A model generated the notes under the pieces. The model worked only from the letters and a program-made list of their open reading frames with translations, ran no database searches and was not told the origin of the DNA. From Glandiceps talaboti (lineage: Eukaryota > Hemichordata > Enteropneusta > Spengelidae): 64,000 nt of DNA. Both the position numbers and the translations under genes were made by a program. The stretch covers positions 776,501-840,500 of the forward strand of contig NC_135555.1 of the NCBI RefSeq assembly GCF_964340395.1, read 5' to 3'. Below are positions 24,701-35,833 of this stretch, piece after piece (the stretch's first letter is position 1; every line of letters starts with the position of its first letter).

Positions 24701-27700
24701 ATATAGTAAGGGGTAGAGAAATATCAAATGTTTGTTGATTACAAGGAATTGCCGTGTGTCCATTGTGTGTCAAATTGACTTATTGAAGGCACACTAGAAC
24801 CATGTTGTATTCAAAATGTGTAAATCAACTATATCACTTTCATAGTTTTTATCACAGTGCAGGACACTTTTCACCCACAAATAAATATGCAGACCGATCT
24901 GCGTAAAATCTGATGTAGGAATGTGGCTTGATTCCTTTATTTACCACTGTTTCCTTTGTATATTGTGGTATTTGTTATTGGGTTTTGTTATTTTGAGAGT
25001 GAACACTGTCTTCGTAGTTGATGGAGTCACACCATATTACTCGGTAACATCAGATTGATACACAGAAATTACACACTTGTGATCATTCGATCATAGTTTT
25101 AATCCTCTTTTGCAAGAAACCATCAATAGTAGATTTATCCCAGATTTACCCAAAGTGAGTGTGGGTAGACAGTTGATAGACTTGAGAAACTTTGTTTTTT
25201 TTCTATAGGTATTGGAGGACTATCTGTACAAGTAGACAGATTACAATCTCTGATAAATCAACTTGAAAATAAAGTAACAATAGACCCTGTGGATGAAGAG
25301 ATTGTTGAAGAAAATGATGATAATACTGTAAGTATTAATGACCTCTTACTATTTTCTACCTTTAATTAGTCTAGAATCCAGTAATGTGGGTAATTTGTTC
25401 TCCCTTTCCCTCTACCACACCTGGCATTTCACTATAACATAGGCATGTCATGTGGGTATTTTGTTCTCACTTTTCCTCTACCACACCTGGCATTTCACTA
25501 TAACATAGGCATGTCATGTGAATTCTTTTCATTTATCAAATGCTTTTGTTCACTCTCTTTCAGGTTGTGTTGGTTTGTCGTAAGTTAACAGTGGATGAGA
25601 GCCAAGATAAAGCATTTAGGAACAGTCTGAGGACATACATTGAAGCCCTTGCCAAAGTAGATGGATGCATGAAGTAAGGAGAATTCTACAAAATAGTCTT
25701 TCACTTTGCAAAATGAATTATGGAAAATTTGATGTCTAATAAGCAATTGCAGATATTCAGTCAAGGTCTTTTTGATACATTGCACTGTACAATATCTTAC
25801 CCACAACTCTCTCTGATTGGTATGCTTGGAGGTTCCTTATTTTATAACTTTTTCAATAATCCATACTTATTTTAGTATAGTAATTAAGTTTAATTAATAT
25901 GTAGCAAAAGAACGCTTAGGAATCAAAAATAAAGTTCTAAATTTTGTATAAAAATGAACTAACAACTAAATTAAGCATGTGCTGTGAATAAAACACTTTT
26001 CACTGTCAAAGTGTCAATAACTTGGGTAGTCAGTGTGTATGATGAGTTTTAGTATGTAAATTTCTTTTGTCATACCTATTCAAATAAATCTATTCTTTGG
26101 CAAAGTCATAACAGGTGCATATATTTTCCTTAGTTTTGTCGCAAATATTCTGCATGTCTTTTAAGAAAATCTGCTCACAAATTCCTAAAATTGCTACTCC
26201 TTCTACAATAAATCACTGATACCAGAATCGATGAAAATGGGTATTCAGAAACTCACCAGTGGCAATTTTACGCTTGCCAAATGGAAAAAATGTTTTTACA
26301 AAACCCTATACACTGGTGAGATTTGTCTGACTTGAAGGAGATGATGGCCAACACTACAAATCAGAGAGAGTTGTGGGTAAAATGTTGTACAGTGCATTGC
26401 TCAGCAATTTTGTGACCATAGTATATGAATTGATGTATGTAAATGTAACAATTCTTGTATTTTTGCAATAAATGAATACAAAACATAAACACATGTATTT
26501 CAGCTGCTCCATCAAGGACTCAGCAACAGCGTAATTTAAGAAGATAAAAATGGACAAAGAGAAAACTAGGCCCACATTAACAATTCTTGGTATAATATTT
26601 TTAGTACACATAGAATTGTAACAATGTATTTCTTCTTTCAGTATTAGCGTACGTTCCTACAATGGTACCAGTAACTTTGTTCTCTATGAAATCTATGATT
26701 CCAATGAATCTTGGAAAAGGTAGGTTTTACAAGAGTTCAGAAGAATTAGAATAGTTTAGAAACATATTCACACACATCGTCAGAAACCACAACCTCTTTT
26801 ACAGCACCATCCAAGACACACCATCAAGATGTTTCATCTTGATATTTTACAGTATCGAAGAAGAAATATGAGCTCTGGTTTGCAGGAATGCATAGTCATA
26901 AAATCAACCAAACTAACAAATTGATGGTTGCAATGTAGTCTTTAAAAGATGTTGTTTGCATTTTAGTCTGAAAGATCCAGGTGTTGTTTCTACTTGTATC
27001 GTCCCCTCTATAGTGAATAGTTATATAACAGAACCAACAACTGAACATTTCAGATTATCCATATTTATGTACAAATGGAACAGGAACATTTAAATACATA
27101 TAATACAATGATGAATAATAATTTCTACTTCCTTCAAAATATTTTAAATTTGGAAATTAAATTCCAACTTCTGACTGACACCTTATTAGATTATCAGATG
27201 TGTATGACTATAGATAGATGTCATATGTTTCACTCACTGACACCTTATCAGATTATCAGATGTGTATTACTATAGGTAGATATCACATGTTTTACTCAGA
27301 TACATTTGAATAAAACATTTGTAGATTAAATATTTGAAGCTTGACTAAATAATTTTCTTAGGTTACCTGTATAAACTGTTTTCCAAACCCTGATAAACTA
27401 TCAATTGCAGCGACAAAGAACACTATATTATTTCCTTCGAAATAATTGAATTAATAACTTGATAAAATGATACATTTTATGGTTCTATAGAAAACATCCT
27501 GTAAATTAGTAAGCTGTTGAATTTTATTTTGTTTGTTTATTTATTTATTTATTGCATCCTTTTTGTATCATGGACTCACTAAGATTGTTCGGAGCAGTAC
27601 TTACAAAAAATTAAAATACATACACTATGACAAAGTATGAGTAAAACCATATACAGGAACAAACAAAACAAACCAAAGTGAGCTAAGAAGATTGATAAAA

Positions 27701-28900
27701 CGAAAATAAAACAAAAAATACGCTTGATAATGAGTTTGGACCCCTTAATCTAGACTCACTCTCACTTCACCATCTTTGCCAAATTCAGAGAATCCAAAGG
27801 ACTGAGAGTGAGTCTACCATTAATCTGACAACAAAATAGTTCATATTTTCATAAATTCTGTATATTTCAGTCACATGTCAAGTGGAATTTCTAAAACATT
27901 CCAGCATAACAACATAGATCACTTGGACAGACCAGAAACACTCACCACTATGAACATTCCAGGTGAGTCTTAATAGGTTGATATTTTACTAATTTTAATT
28001 TCTCAAATTAAACCTAATCAAGTAGAATGAGAATGTCAAGTTGACCAACACGGGGGTTGACTTCTATCCTAATTTTGGGCTGTCCCCAAAATTGCATTGT
28101 TCTGTTTTGGGCTGGGCAGGGTGGGGCTGGGAGGAGTGGGGCTGGGCTGGGCTGGACTGGGCTATGCTATGAGGTGAATTGTCTCCATCCACTACTGATC
28201 TAGCTCTCTGTCAAACTTCAAAGTTTTCCAGTGTTGTCTGTCTTTTGCACATCTTTGCTATGTTGCTCGAGTTCTCCCTTTGATTTTATCTCTCCATCAT
28301 CTGTATGGTCTTCCAGCTTATCGTCAGCCATATCTTGGTTGCCATCCAATAAATCTGATTGTCCATCTATTATCAGACAATTTGTCCTACCCCATCTCCA
28401 TTTCATAGTGTCCTCTTCCATGATATAATCACTAGACATTATACAAAAGTGAAGAAAAACAATAATTGACATGAAATATTATAAACATAGTCACAGGAGT
28501 CATTTCCTTCATCACCTCTACTAAGATGTTATGTAGTCTCTATTGGAAGAATGGGGAGGAGTAAAGTAATGCACTAATACTTATAACATTTATTCACCAA
28601 TATATAAATATTAACCTTAAATTAGATACAATTACAGGATACATGGCAAAGGGATCAAGAAATAGCAAAGCTGGCCAAGCTTGTATCCCTAGTAATATGT
28701 ATGGGATGTATATGGACAAAGGGTTACACTTGAAACAGTTGAATGTACAAATGGAACTCATAACCTTCAATCTCACCCAATATGAAAAAGCTATAGCAAG
28801 GACTATTGGTTTCAACATGCTTTCATCACATTTATATGTTAACATCAAATAAATTTCTCTTGTTTTGTTTTTTTCAGCCAAGTGGCTTGAAGAGAAGTAG
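15789..28900 (+). CDS. NECAB: N-terminal EF-hand calcium-binding protein (NECAB family)
   Basis: A cytosolic Ca2+-binding neuronal protein family with N-terminal EF-hands and a C-terminal antibiotic-biosynthesis-monooxygenase-like (ABM) fold. Eleven exons: 15789-15836, 16566-16590, 16917-17051, 22828-22925, 23822-23958, 24502-24617, 25209-25327, 25564-25673, 26642-26719, 27871-27962, 28878-28900; 981 nt, 326 residues. Family marks include KGMSIFLD, EF-loop 1 at D22-E33 (DKNDDNALSLEE), the degenerate second loop DTHNSNNIDTGELC (56-69), FTTRFLLKEVLNQ, a short coiled coil (about 191-206), and the ABM region from 227 to the end (FVLYEIYDSNESWKRSHMSS...). Position 6 of EF-loop 1 is Asn rather than the usual Gly. 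Vertebrates have three paralogues; this looks like a single pre-duplication type. Intron 3 is 5.8 kb and almost entirely a 66-bp repeat made from the end of exon 3. A poly(A) signal AATAAA is at 29009. Confidence 0.95.
17067..22140 (+). repeat. 66-bp tandem array derived from the NECAB exon 3 / intron 3 boundary, about 77 units
   Basis: Each unit begins CATTTCATGACAYTCATAAC and ends GGAGAGCTATGCAGTGAGTA plus TACATAA. It matches the last ~50 nt of exon 3 plus the first ~15 nt of intron 3, with a 6-nt deletion relative to the exon. The distance from the real donor (17052) to the last repeat donor (22135) is 5083 bp, or 77 x 66 plus one. The excess is explained by one unit with a 10-bp insertion near 21175 and a terminal unit lacking 9 bp. 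Variable sites fall in the first half of the unit; the half containing GGAGAGCTATGCAGTGAGT looks almost invariant. Blocks recur at larger spacing: the ACCATTT-variant cluster at 17461 reappears at 19309, 1848 bp or 28 units away. Confidence 0.97.
22377..22515. repeat. Imperfect (CTA/CCA)n trinucleotide tract in NECAB intron 3
   Basis: A mixture of CTA, CCA and TCA triplets on the plus strand, preceded by ACAACAACGACGATG-type triplets from about 22306. It gives long poly-Thr, poly-His/Tyr or poly-Val open frames, which are artefacts. Confidence 0.93.
22628..22795. mobile_element. MITE-like element with ~30-bp inverted ends in NECAB intron 3
   Basis: The left end (ATTGTTCCCAATATTTTTTC then TTCTTTCAGCCA) and the right end (TTGGCTGAATGAAGAAAAAT then ATTGGGAATAAT) are inverted copies with a few mismatches, about 100 bp apart. 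The left end reads TTTTTTCTTCTTTCAG on the sense strand, a strong-looking 3' splice site about 170 bp before the real exon 4 acceptor. Confidence 0.6.
23100..23440. repeat. ~37-bp minisatellite in NECAB intron 4
   Basis: About nine copies of a unit containing GATGTAGAACACAAATTTGT and ATGATGTAGGACACAA, with small internal length variants. Open frames on the minus strand are artefacts. Confidence 0.9.
24105..24440 (-). mobile_element. Candidate tRNA-derived SINE-like repeat in NECAB intron 5
   Basis: Read on the minus strand, the segment starts near 24430 with a tRNA-like head (ATGGTCTAATAGTTACAG, resembling a Pol III A box, then CTGGCTCAGAGTCTGCAGGT leading to a decayed B-box region). The other end holds CCCACACTGTGCTCCAAGGG and CTTTATAATCATTATCATCC. 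I recognise the general style of dispersed invertebrate repeats but cannot name the family without a search. Confidence 0.4.
25397..25518. repeat. Two-copy ~63-bp tandem duplication in NECAB intron 7
   Basis: Two near-identical direct copies contain CTCTACCACACCTGGCATTT and CACTATAACATAGGCATGTC. Confidence 0.85.
25781..26395. mobile_element. Candidate non-autonomous DNA transposon in NECAB intron 8
   Basis: Terminal inverted repeats of about 37 bp: 25781-25817 (TGCACTGTACAATATCTTAC then CCACAACTCTCTCTGATT) and 26359-26395 (its reverse complement with three or so differences). The 615-bp span has no open reading frame of note, so it would depend on an external transposase. Confidence 0.6.
27172..27305. 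repeat. Two-copy ~64-bp tandem duplication in NECAB intron 9
   Basis: The copies share CTGACACCTTATYAGATTAT and CAGATGTGTATKACTATAG. They are diverged at several positions. Confidence 0.8.
27745..27832. repeat. Small hairpin-forming inverted repeat in NECAB intron 9
   Basis: TTAATCTAGACTCACTCTCA near 27747 is matched inverted by TGAGAGTGAGTCTACCATTAA near 27805. The total span is under 90 bp: either a very short MITE or a chance palindrome. Confidence 0.5.
28076..28172 (+). repeat. GGGCTGG-type G-rich tract in NECAB intron 10
   Basis: Many GGG/GGGG runs separated by short loops (GGGCTGGGCAGGGTGGGGCT and onward) on the sense strand. It could form a G-quadruplex in the pre-mRNA. Confidence 0.7.
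28218..28472 (-). other. Antisense open reading frame inside NECAB intron 10, doubtful gene
   Basis: An 84-codon minus-strand frame encodes an acidic, lysine-rich peptide (segments LLDGNQDMADDKLEDHTDDG and EIKSKGELEQHSKD). Unlike the other non-genic frames here it is not made of simple repeats and its codon use looks protein-like. I recognise no family. It could be a retro-copied fragment, a nested small gene or chance. Confidence 0.2.
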
Positions 28901-31426
28901 TGAAGTGGACAGGGCTGAAGATCAGTGCATTGAATAGAAACAGCAACCATTAATCATTGTAGATTGATAATATTGATTGAATATTTTAACCCTACATGTC
29001 CTTTTTTTAATAAACCTATGTTATTACACTCTAAAGGTATAGGGTTAATTATGAATATGTCTTTGGAAACTCATGTACATGCCTGAAATTGACTAAATAT
29101 TTGCCATATGTTTGAATTGCTTGCCGACATTGATCATACCTCAAACTGTATGTGTACTGCAGTAATCTAAGCACTGTAGTCTAATTAATGAATGAGATTA
29201 TAATATCCAACATTTATGTATTTTGATTATTGATTCATTGATCTATGATTTTGATATCTGATGTACATTACATAGCATGCAATCTGGAAAGTAAGTTTTG
29301 CAATGTAGAATAGAGTCAGTCATTGTTATTTTTTTATATAAAGAATTCTTTATTTGACAATGCTAGGACATTTTTCCAATTTCACTTTCTTTCAGTAAGA
29401 TAATATAGACTTCAACAAAAACTCTTTCTTCTTCTTTACCTTAATATTTTCTATACTATTTAAAGAGATACACTGTTTATACAAAAAAAGGAAACAAAAT
29501 ATCAAATAGTTGAGATTGTATTATACACCAACAATGTGCAACACATAAATTAAACATGCTCTAACCAACGTATTTGTCAGCTTGGTAGATCAAATGAATT
29601 GTGAATTGATCATAGCGCCTAGAGGTCAACTATTGAAGACTGTCGATCAGGACAAAGATTAAACAATATTCTTACTATGTTACATGTAAACTACTCAACC
29701 TTTGTAATTCATAACAACTTTCTGTTTATACCATAGAAGATATTGAAGTATGACTTTTCATACTCATACAGCATTTGTTAATGTTTGAAGTTTATTTTCT
29801 ACAATTAAGTATTGTTTCATTATTTTTTTTATACCTTACCAATACCATCAAAGTATGGTAAACTCAAGGAAGTCTGAACTTTTGTATTTGTAATTTGTAT
29901 TTTGCCAAGAATATTTCAGTTGTCATTTCTATATTTGATAATGTCATTATCATGTTTTGTACTTTTCTGTTTCAAATTCTCCGCAAGGGGTTATTACTTC
30001 TGCCAGCATATTTAATATATACCTCTTTTAGTTTGGGCAGCTAGTATTCTTAATATAATAAACACATGTAAAAGTTGACATGTTGTATGATATTGCATGC
30101 AAGATGTATATGATTCAAATCAAATATTTCTATATGATCATGTGAGATTGCTATAAACTAAACCAGATTGCTGAATCTATCGTATATATATGTTACTTTA
30201 GGTTTCCAGCACATGACCTATAACTGTGCATTTTCCATTTCATCAAATGTTGAGATAGCTGAGACAGACAGATATACAGACATACAGACAGACATACAGA
30301 CAGACATACATACATACATACATACATACATACATACATACAGACAGACAGACAGACAGATTGATTGATTGATGGGTAAATTTTTGTGACATATCATTTG
30401 TACAGACAATTGATCAACCAATAAAATACCATCTACTACTAACTCCTCTAACCTCTTAAATACACAGGCTCAATAATTATGACTTTGTCGGATATGAAGT
30501 CAGGGATTATTAAAGGCCTTTTCTTAACTTTTCAAATACTTTTCATTTCTTTTTAAAATGAAAACTAGCAGCAGGGTGCCTTTATTTCTTTTATTCACAA
30601 AGCTATTTACTATGAGGCCATCATTCTCATAGTGTCGGTCTGTATATTCCCCATAAGTATCAAAATATGCTGAGACAAGTTCGATCTTTGTTTAATTATA
30701 AAAAAAAAACAATTTCAAAGATAGCTTCTCTTTCGCCAACTGTGTTTCGACTATATTTGGCAAAATCTGTCAGAGCAAGTTAACATGCATCGTAGTTGGA
30801 GAAAGTATATCAATATAATATCAAGTTATCAATGGATTGTTAATACTAATCTCAAAATATTCGGTGACTGTGAAAATTTACAACTTGGTTTACAAACATT
30901 ATCAAGAATTGAAAAATTAACTATGCAAACCACCATCATTTCGTTAAAAAAAAAAACAGGCTTAGCTGCAATATAGTAGCGTTAGTTTTTGAGCTTTAAT
31001 TTTTTTATCGTTTTAGGACACAGCTCAATCCTGATAAACACTTATATCGAACGTACACGATGAAGTTGTGATGCAAAATCTGCAGATAATGTAGTCCCGA
31101 GAAATGGTAAAATAACAGACGTTCATTTCACTGTACAATCGAATCGACCACTAATATAATTTATACTGTTAAGTAAATACATCCCGATTAGTTAACAATA
31201 TTCAGGACTTTAGAACGCGTCAACATAGAAATTAGAATAGGAATACGTTCTTTGCGCTGCGTTGCCACACATACTCGACATCATAGAATAATACGTTCTT
31301 TGCGTTGCCATACATACTCAACTCAACATCATAATACGTTCTTTGCGCTGCGTTGCCACATATATACAACATCGAGAGTGGTACGAACAGCACAGAACGT
31401 AGGATAAGTTCACCTATTTAAACAAT
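28901..31426. other. Intergenic region, NECAB 3' UTR and microsatellite
   Basis: NECAB 3' UTR signals AATAAA occur at 29009 and 30057. A (GACA)n(TACA)n(GACA)n tract lies at 30259-30360. The rest is AT-rich with no gene I can support. Confidence 0.5.
31242..31377 (+). promoter_or_regulatory. Three tandem promoter repeats containing RFX X-box-like sites
   Basis: The word AATACGTTCTTTGCG followed by GTTGCCA starts at 31242, 31290 and 31333, the last about 95 bp before the next start codon. The embedded 14-mers GTTGCCACACATAC (31261), GTTGCCATACATAC (31304) and GTTGCCACATATAC (31352) resemble the X-box consensus GTHNYYATRRNAAC; the middle one fits 12 of 14 positions. RFX factors control ciliary genes, which would suit the downstream gene. 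Confidence 0.4.
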
Positions 31427-32229
31427 ATGCCTTTTGAACAAGAACCAACCGCTGAAAGTACGTACAGCATTGAGTACAAGAGAGACACCTTTCTACCACC
31501 GATAAAGTTCCACCAGTTACCATCGCTCACTCTAAAAGATGTCGCCCCAACACTTCCACCCCGACAGTTTCCAATCGAGCCCATTGGACCTAAACGAAGA
31601 TTTGAAAAAGAATTGGAAGACTGTGGACCATCCCTAGGATTAGGAACCAAACGGTTACCGACTTTTAAGTAAGCTTGGTGTTTGTTTTCTCTCCCTTTTT
31701 GTTGTTTCCCTCTACAATATCGATCATAATATCAGTTTGAATATCGCCATTATATTACTATGTCGATCATAATATCTGAGTTTGAATATCGCCATTATAT
31801 TACTATATCGGTATATGTCCACATATATTACAGGTAGGAATATATAGTCAAAAGGTTGTTATATTTTGTCTGTAGGCCAGGAAAACAACAATTAAAAGTT
31901 TTACCAGTCATTACGTTTAGACAAATAAGTTACGACACATATCCCAAATTCTATCGGCCAATCGTAAATTTTATGCTTTGGATAATTTCTTCCAGATATT
32001 TAGATTCCAAACCTATCGTACGGACTCTACCACCACAGGAAATAGTAAATGAAGTTCCAGTTAATATTCACAAATTGAAAATATCCCCATCAGACATAAG
32101 ATTGGCATCGAAACTAGACAAAGCAAAGATAGAGACTTTGAGTCACTCATTTAAATGGACAACAACGACAAGACAGCTTATGAAAGAAGTCACTATGTCA
32201 GTTACAAAGGTAGGATAGTCGAGTACTGC

Positions 32230-32292
<63 letters not shown>

Positions 32293-35199
32293 GGAGAGTG
32301 GGAGGTGAGGTATGGGGGGGGGGTTCTCACACCGTTTGAGTAAAACTTGTAATAGGGACTTGTCCAACAATTATAATAATAAAAAAATAACGAGACATAA
32401 CGAAAGAAAGAAAACAACTTAATGTCCTAGCTAGTAATTTTGAACGACTAATACATCTATTAATTTCAACAGCACATTAGACAAATAAAATATTAAAAAT
32501 TAGGTCATTGCAATGTAGTAAAATATATTGTGTTTGACTCTCAGTGGAGGGTCTATGCTTACTCGCCTTTTTTTAGATGCCTCAAGTTGTAATGTAATAT
32601 TTAATTTGGTTTGTGGCCCCATTTTATCATTCGCTACATATAAAATGTCATTTATTGACAGCTTTCACCACCTAAGACAACACTGGAACTGAATGCTGAC
32701 GTCATCAAGTATCGACCAATCAGATTTGAAGCTTCTCCTGATGACTGGCAGAAGGTTGCACCGGTTTGGGACAAATTACAAAATAGATTCCCGACTGAGT
32801 GCACGGAAAAACCATGTCAATGCAAGAACAACGACGATAAGTAGGTTATTAAGAACTAGGGACATTGCTCCGTGACAATGTAAAATATGCAATCGTATCT
32901 TTTCATCAAAAGCAACATAACGTTATATATAGTGCATTTATTTGACATTTTACATGAACATCTACGACAACTATGACATTTATAGGTACAGTTTAAGTTG
33001 CAATGAGAAACTATGGAGTTATTTCCTTTCCCATCATTTTGCCTATATCAGTTTTTATCGCAACCGTGGAGTTATCAAGGTGAACGAGTTTTAAAAATAA
33101 CATATATTCTAAGAAACAATGACAGACATGAATTTCATCTTTCACCTTTTGGGGTTAGTCTCACTTCAATTTTAAGAGATTAAAATTTCAACATTTATTT
33201 TCATTTATATTTCCTCATCTCATCTCATTTTATTGTCATCAAGTGTAAACAAGAACAGCATCAACATATCAGTTAATGATGGAATTCGTGAATTGGTTCG
33301 AACAGGGAAATTGTCATCACACTTGTAAGTATTCGACACTGACTTGTTACGTGGAAATAAGTCGTAACATGTAGATGACTATGAATTATTACATTCAAAT
33401 ATTGTTCAATTTAATGACAGTACATAAAATCATGAATACTTTACATGTACGTACGTACGTACATACATACAGTGAGTGATACACATATCAAAAGCATCAG
33501 CTAGCCGGAAGTGGGAGGGGGAGGGGGTCACTTTGTAAAACTTGGTCTCTATGTTCAGGAGTTTTCTTCGCTTTCATGTGGGGATGGATGCGGGTGGGGG
33601 AAGGGGGTCTGTTTTGGGAACAAAATTTGAAAACACCGCTCCAGACAGTATTAGAAATACCTGTTGTGCAATTATTTATTTTAGCGTCCGTCCATGTCCT
33701 GGATATGCTGGCTTCGTACCACGTTCCCAGGTGGAGGCTCCCATTAAACAGAACTGCGTAGATCTCCGTACGAGTAGTACTCAACGAGCCAGTTATAGGT
33801 GAGACATGCTACCTTTCATTTTAAAAATATATCATCTTCCTTTACTCATAATTGCGTTGGTTTAATAAAAGTCGCATTTCGGTTACAAAACTAAACTTTT
33901 GAACAAGTTTAGATGGGAAGGTAAGAGATAAATGTAAGGGAGAACGAGAATGAAAGATCAGAAGAGACGGGTAAGTAGAGACGAAGAAACACAGAGGAAA
34001 GGGATATTCCATATAACGAAAATAAATACGATATATAGAAGTATATGTAAAGAGAACACTCAATATTTTTAATTATCAGTCTAGATAAAAAAGTAACTCC
34101 ATGTTGTCCTACCCCTCTACTAATTACTCGTGGTTAAAGTGACACAAGCTGAGTTTATAATTTACTTAAATGAAAATACTGACATTTATATAATCTCGAT
34201 TAATTTAAACAATTTTAAACTGACTTTAATGTCGATACATATAACCATAGACCCATATAGCATTACATTGTTAAAACAGTTGACTGCTCAGTAGGGATTT
34301 TCTTGAACCTTTTTGATACATACAATAAATTACGTCATTGGATCGTTTATGTGTTATATCTTTGTTTCTGTAATTACTGTAACTTTATGTACTAATTACA
34401 CCCTAAATATAGGGTGTCAGGCTTTAATGACTTGGTTTCTGTAACTCTAAATATAGGGTGTCAGACTTTAATGGCTTGGTTTCTGTAATTACTGTAACTC
34501 TATGTAATTACGCCCTAAATATATAGGGTGTCAGACTTTAATGACTTGGTTTCTGTAACTCTATGTAATTACACCCTAAATATAGGATGTCAAGCTTAAT
34601 GTAAGGTTGACTTCAGCTAATTGCACGTGATGGATAAGTGTGCTCCAGTAAGTACAATAGTGCGAGTATCCCTTAAAGTACACTCAAACACGTGTAAACT
34701 CAACTTAAACTACATCCAAACATGTGTAAACTCAGCTTAAACTACACCCAAACACGTGTACACTCAGCTTAAACTACACCCAAACACGTGTAAACTTAAC
34801 TTAAATTACACCCAAACACGTGTACACTCAACTTAAACTACACCCAAACACGTGTAAACTTAGTCTTGCTGCTAGACGTTCGGGCTTTCTTTCGATACTA
34901 TAAGCGAACGGAGTTCGCAGTGAGGGCTTGCCCGATGTTCCATCCTCGATAGCGATGTTCGGGCGTGTGTCGTATTCTATCGGAAGAACATCCGAGGTCT
35001 AGCGGATAGACTAGTGTAAACTCAGCTATTTTAACTTTTCTTTTTCAGACCAATTCCTCCTGATGTATACTATCCCAACAAGGAGTATGCCCACAAAGCG
35101 CCTTTCTCCAAGACTGTCACTCTTACATATCCCTTCAATCCTTTCAATAAAGTTGAGTGTAGGAAATTTTTCCACAATGAAATTGGCAGACCATGGTGA
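31427..35199 (+). CDS. Unnamed six-exon gene, possible ciliary/sperm microtubule-associated protein
   Basis: Exons: 31427-31668, 31876-32209, 32662-32840, 33244-33324, 33685-33798, 35049-35199; 1101 nt, 366 residues, every junction GT-AG and in phase. No enzyme motif, signal peptide or membrane segment is visible. The protein is rich in Pro, Lys and aromatic residues, with short motifs such as RPCPGYAGFVPRSQ (about 281-294), YRPIRFEASPDDW and TLTYPFNPFNKVE near the end. Repeated PGY-like and basic/Pro patches of this sort are typical of axonemal microtubule inner proteins, and SPATA48/SPMIP7-like proteins are one candidate. I cannot confirm the family from memory. The start is the first ATG after the promoter repeats; AATAAA at 35292 is a likely poly(A) signal. 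X-box-like repeats upstream and a TSSK-like kinase downstream fit a cilium or sperm role by inference. Confidence 0.8.
32231..32290. repeat. (GT)n microsatellite
   Basis: About 28 dinucleotide units in intron 2 of the preceding gene, just after the donor at 32210, followed by a short G run. Confidence 0.97.
34370..34600. repeat. Degenerate ~55-60-bp tandem repeat, about four copies
   Basis: Copies contain TTACACCCTAAATATAGGGT, GTCAGACTTTAATGACTTGG and TTTCTGTAA. The CCCTAAATATAGGG core is itself palindromic. Intron 5 of the six-exon gene. Confidence 0.8.
34676..34860. repeat. 32-bp tandem array of CACGTG boxes
   Basis: The unit CCAAACACGTGTAAACTCAG plus CTTAAACTACAC repeats six times. CACGTG occurs at 34689, 34753, 34785, 34817 and 34849, and a CATGTG variant at 34721, an exact 32-bp period (about three helical turns). 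Intron 5 of the six-exon gene. Confidence 0.9.
34862..35012. mobile_element. GC-richer MITE-like insertion
   Basis: The ends AGTCTTGCTGCTAGACGTTC and, inverted, AGTCTATCCGCTAGACCTCG match at most positions. The interior carries inverted words (GTTCGGGC/GCCCGA, TTTCGATA/CTATCGG). At about 151 bp and clearly richer in CpG than its surroundings, it looks like a compact transposed hairpin. It lies about 35 bp before the last exon's acceptor. Confidence 0.55.
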
Positions 35200-35498
35200 G
35201 GACAACAACGTTTGTCATTTCACCATGAATATAATACCAGCACCATGCAATCGCATTTCACGTGTGTTACCGAGTAGAGGTTTGTGAAGTAAATAAAACA
35301 TCACACCATTGGTTGTCTACTTGAATGTGTGGTTATATCTCTTTTGTCTTTTGTAACCGTCAGTGAGAATGGAAAATATTTAAGTAAATGTAGTCATTGA
35401 AGAATTATGTTCTACTTCAACTTTTAGCCTCGTTGGATAAAGAACAAGGGAATATATTTTTTTAAATATTAAAGTTGTCTAACTTGTTATCACACACA

Positions 35499-35503
35499 CA
35501 CAC

Positions 35504-35560
<57 letters not shown>

Positions 35561-35573
35561 GACAGACAGACAG
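35499..35573. repeat. (CA)n(GACA)n microsatellite
   Basis: A short CA run followed by about 17 ACAG units, downstream of the six-exon gene. Confidence 0.95.
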
Positions 35574-35833
35574 GCACATTCATTCTCCCTCTCAGATTTT
35601 TTCAGCACTGATTATATTTTTTCAGTTAAACACAGATTACATCGTTTTGTCTCATTTGCATTCACGATTTGGGCCCAAATGACATATTTCTCAAAAATGA
35701 CTTTGAATTATCCGCTACATTCAACTCTAACGATCGTTAAAGTTTTTTATTGACTTTCAATTGCCAAATCCTAACGTCCGAGTCATTGGCTTAGAAATTA
35801 TTACTTGTTCCTGAAAGTGACAATATATATGTC

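Noticed and set aside
32143-32417. Histidine/threonine-rich frames near 32.2 kb
   Set aside because: They derive from the (GT)n tract immediately after a splice donor.
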